DNA of 6,218 nucleotides from an uncultured Brevundimonas sp. (GTDB taxonomy: Bacteria > Pseudomonadota > Alphaproteobacteria > Caulobacterales > Caulobacteraceae). The notes beneath the pieces were generated by a model. That model made no database searches. It worked only from the letters and a program-made list of their open reading frames with translations, and had not been told where the DNA came from. Location: positions 1-6,218 of the forward strand of contig CAMLNY010000077.1 in NCBI GenBank assembly GCA_946481405.1, given 5' to 3'. Each line of letters begins with the position of its first letter. Positions within the stretch are counted from its first letter, which is position 1. Below, one piece after another: positions 5,653 through 6,218 of the stretch. Both the position numbers and the translations under genes were made by a program.

Positions 5653-6218
5653 GTGACCGCGCCCGCCCGCATCCCCCTCTCCGCCCCCGACATGGGCGCC
5701 GCCGAGCGCGCACGGCTGCTCGCGACCTTCGACGACGGCTGGGTCTCCTCGGCGGGACCGGTGGTGGAGGCGTTCGAGCGGGCCTTCGCCGAGGCGACGG
5801 GCTTCGCCCACGCCACGGCGATGTCGTCAGGCACGGCGGCCCTGCAGGTCGCCCTGACGATGCTGGGGCTGAAACCCGGCGACGCCGTCATCTGTCCGAC
5901 CCTGACCTTCATCGGCGGCGTCAGTCCGATCGTCCATGCGGGGGCGCAGCCGATCTTCGTCGACTGTTCGGCGGGCGACTGGAACCTGGACCCCGCCCTG
6001 CTGGAACAGGCCTTCGATCGCGCCCGGGCCGAGGGCCTGACGGTGCGCGCCGTGGTCCCGGCCGATCTCTACGGCCAGTGCTGCGACATCGGTGCGATCC
6101 GGGCCATCGCCGACACCCACGGCGTTCCGGTCATCCTCGATTCGGCCGAGGCCGTGGGCGCGACCCTGAACGGACGCCACGCCGGGCATGGCGCCTCCTC
6201 CGCCGCCTTCTCCTTCAA
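5653..6218 (+). CDS. DegT/DnrJ/EryC1/StrS family PLP-dependent sugar aminotransferase (partial, C-terminus off the right edge)
   Basis: The first 188 codons encode a DegT-type aminotransferase, which transfers an amino group, usually from glutamate, to a nucleotide-linked keto sugar for O-antigen, capsule or glycan synthesis. The N-terminus has IPLSAPDMG (7-15) and WVSSAGPVVEAFERAFAE (30-47). SSGTAAL (58-64) forms the phosphate-binding turn of PLP. PTLTFIGGVSPI and VVPADLYGQCCDI are typical of the family. Asp163 in ILDSAEAVG should pair with the PLP pyridine nitrogen. The frame ends at AFSFN, just before the expected catalytic lysine (FSFNGNK in relatives). GTG at 5653-5655 is chosen because the next start, ATG 5692, would delete the conserved N-terminal motif. 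No good Shine-Dalgarno is seen (only AGGG 1 nt upstream), so translation may depend on coupling to the preceding small gene. The exact sugar cannot be told from this part. It probably marks the edge of a surface-polysaccharide cluster continuing to the right. Confidence 0.92.
   Translation, partial: MTAPARIPLSAPDMGAAERARLLATFDDGWVSSAGPVVEAFERAFAEATGFAHATAMSSGTAALQVALTMLGLKPGDAVICPTLTFIGGVSPIVHAGAQPIFVDCSAGDWNLDPALLEQAFDRARAEGLTVRAVVPADLYGQCCDIGAIRAIADTHGVPVILDSAEAVGATLNGRHAGHGASSAAFSF

Overview
The window looks like chromosomal DNA from a high-GC alphaproteobacterium. Gene content and protein style (a short RNase D leading an lptC-lptA-lptB run, an NDUFA9-type SDR, an EcfG-type promoter) point to Caulobacterales, with Brevundimonas or a close relative as my best guess. 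That placement is inference from memory of protein families, not a search result. I see no insertion sequence, CRISPR array, phage gene or origin.

Layout. Positions 1-2070 (minus strand) hold a compact envelope operon in the transcribed order rnd-like exonuclease, lptC, lptA, lptB. rnd and lptC overlap as ATGA, lptC and lptA are 1 nt apart, and lptB runs off the left edge. A rho-independent terminator and a tRNA-Leu(CAG) gene on the same strand lie just upstream (2101-2235). From 2437 the plus strand carries an NDUFA9-like NAD(P)-binding protein. It converges, 6 nt apart, on a minus-strand isopenicillin N synthase-like 2-oxoglutarate/Fe(II) oxygenase (3439-4407). A divergent intergenic region of about 200 nt then carries a clear EcfG/SigT-type promoter for a YiaD-like OmpA lipoprotein (4606-5280), which ends in a GC-rich hairpin. 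A 63-residue single-pass membrane protein (5418-5609) and the first 188 codons of a DegT/DnrJ/EryC1 aminotransferase (5653 to the right edge) follow.

How the genes fit together. LptC, LptA and LptB belong to the Lpt machine that moves lipopolysaccharide from the inner to the outer membrane. The OmpA-like lipoprotein should tether the outer membrane to peptidoglycan and probably answers to the general stress response. The aminotransferase probably makes an amino sugar for a surface polysaccharide. The window is therefore envelope-centred with housekeeping genes between.

Main anomalies. lptA as written is frameshifted near 453 and seems to lack about 25 codons internally, which is unexpected for a gene that is essential in most Gram-negatives; an assembly error, a real deletion or redundancy are all possible. 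The EcfG-type promoter at 4543-4567 matches the consensus exactly. A perfect 10-bp inverted repeat sits in the tRNA-Leu leader. I found no convincing new multi-gene system; most of the window is ordinary chromosomal sequence.
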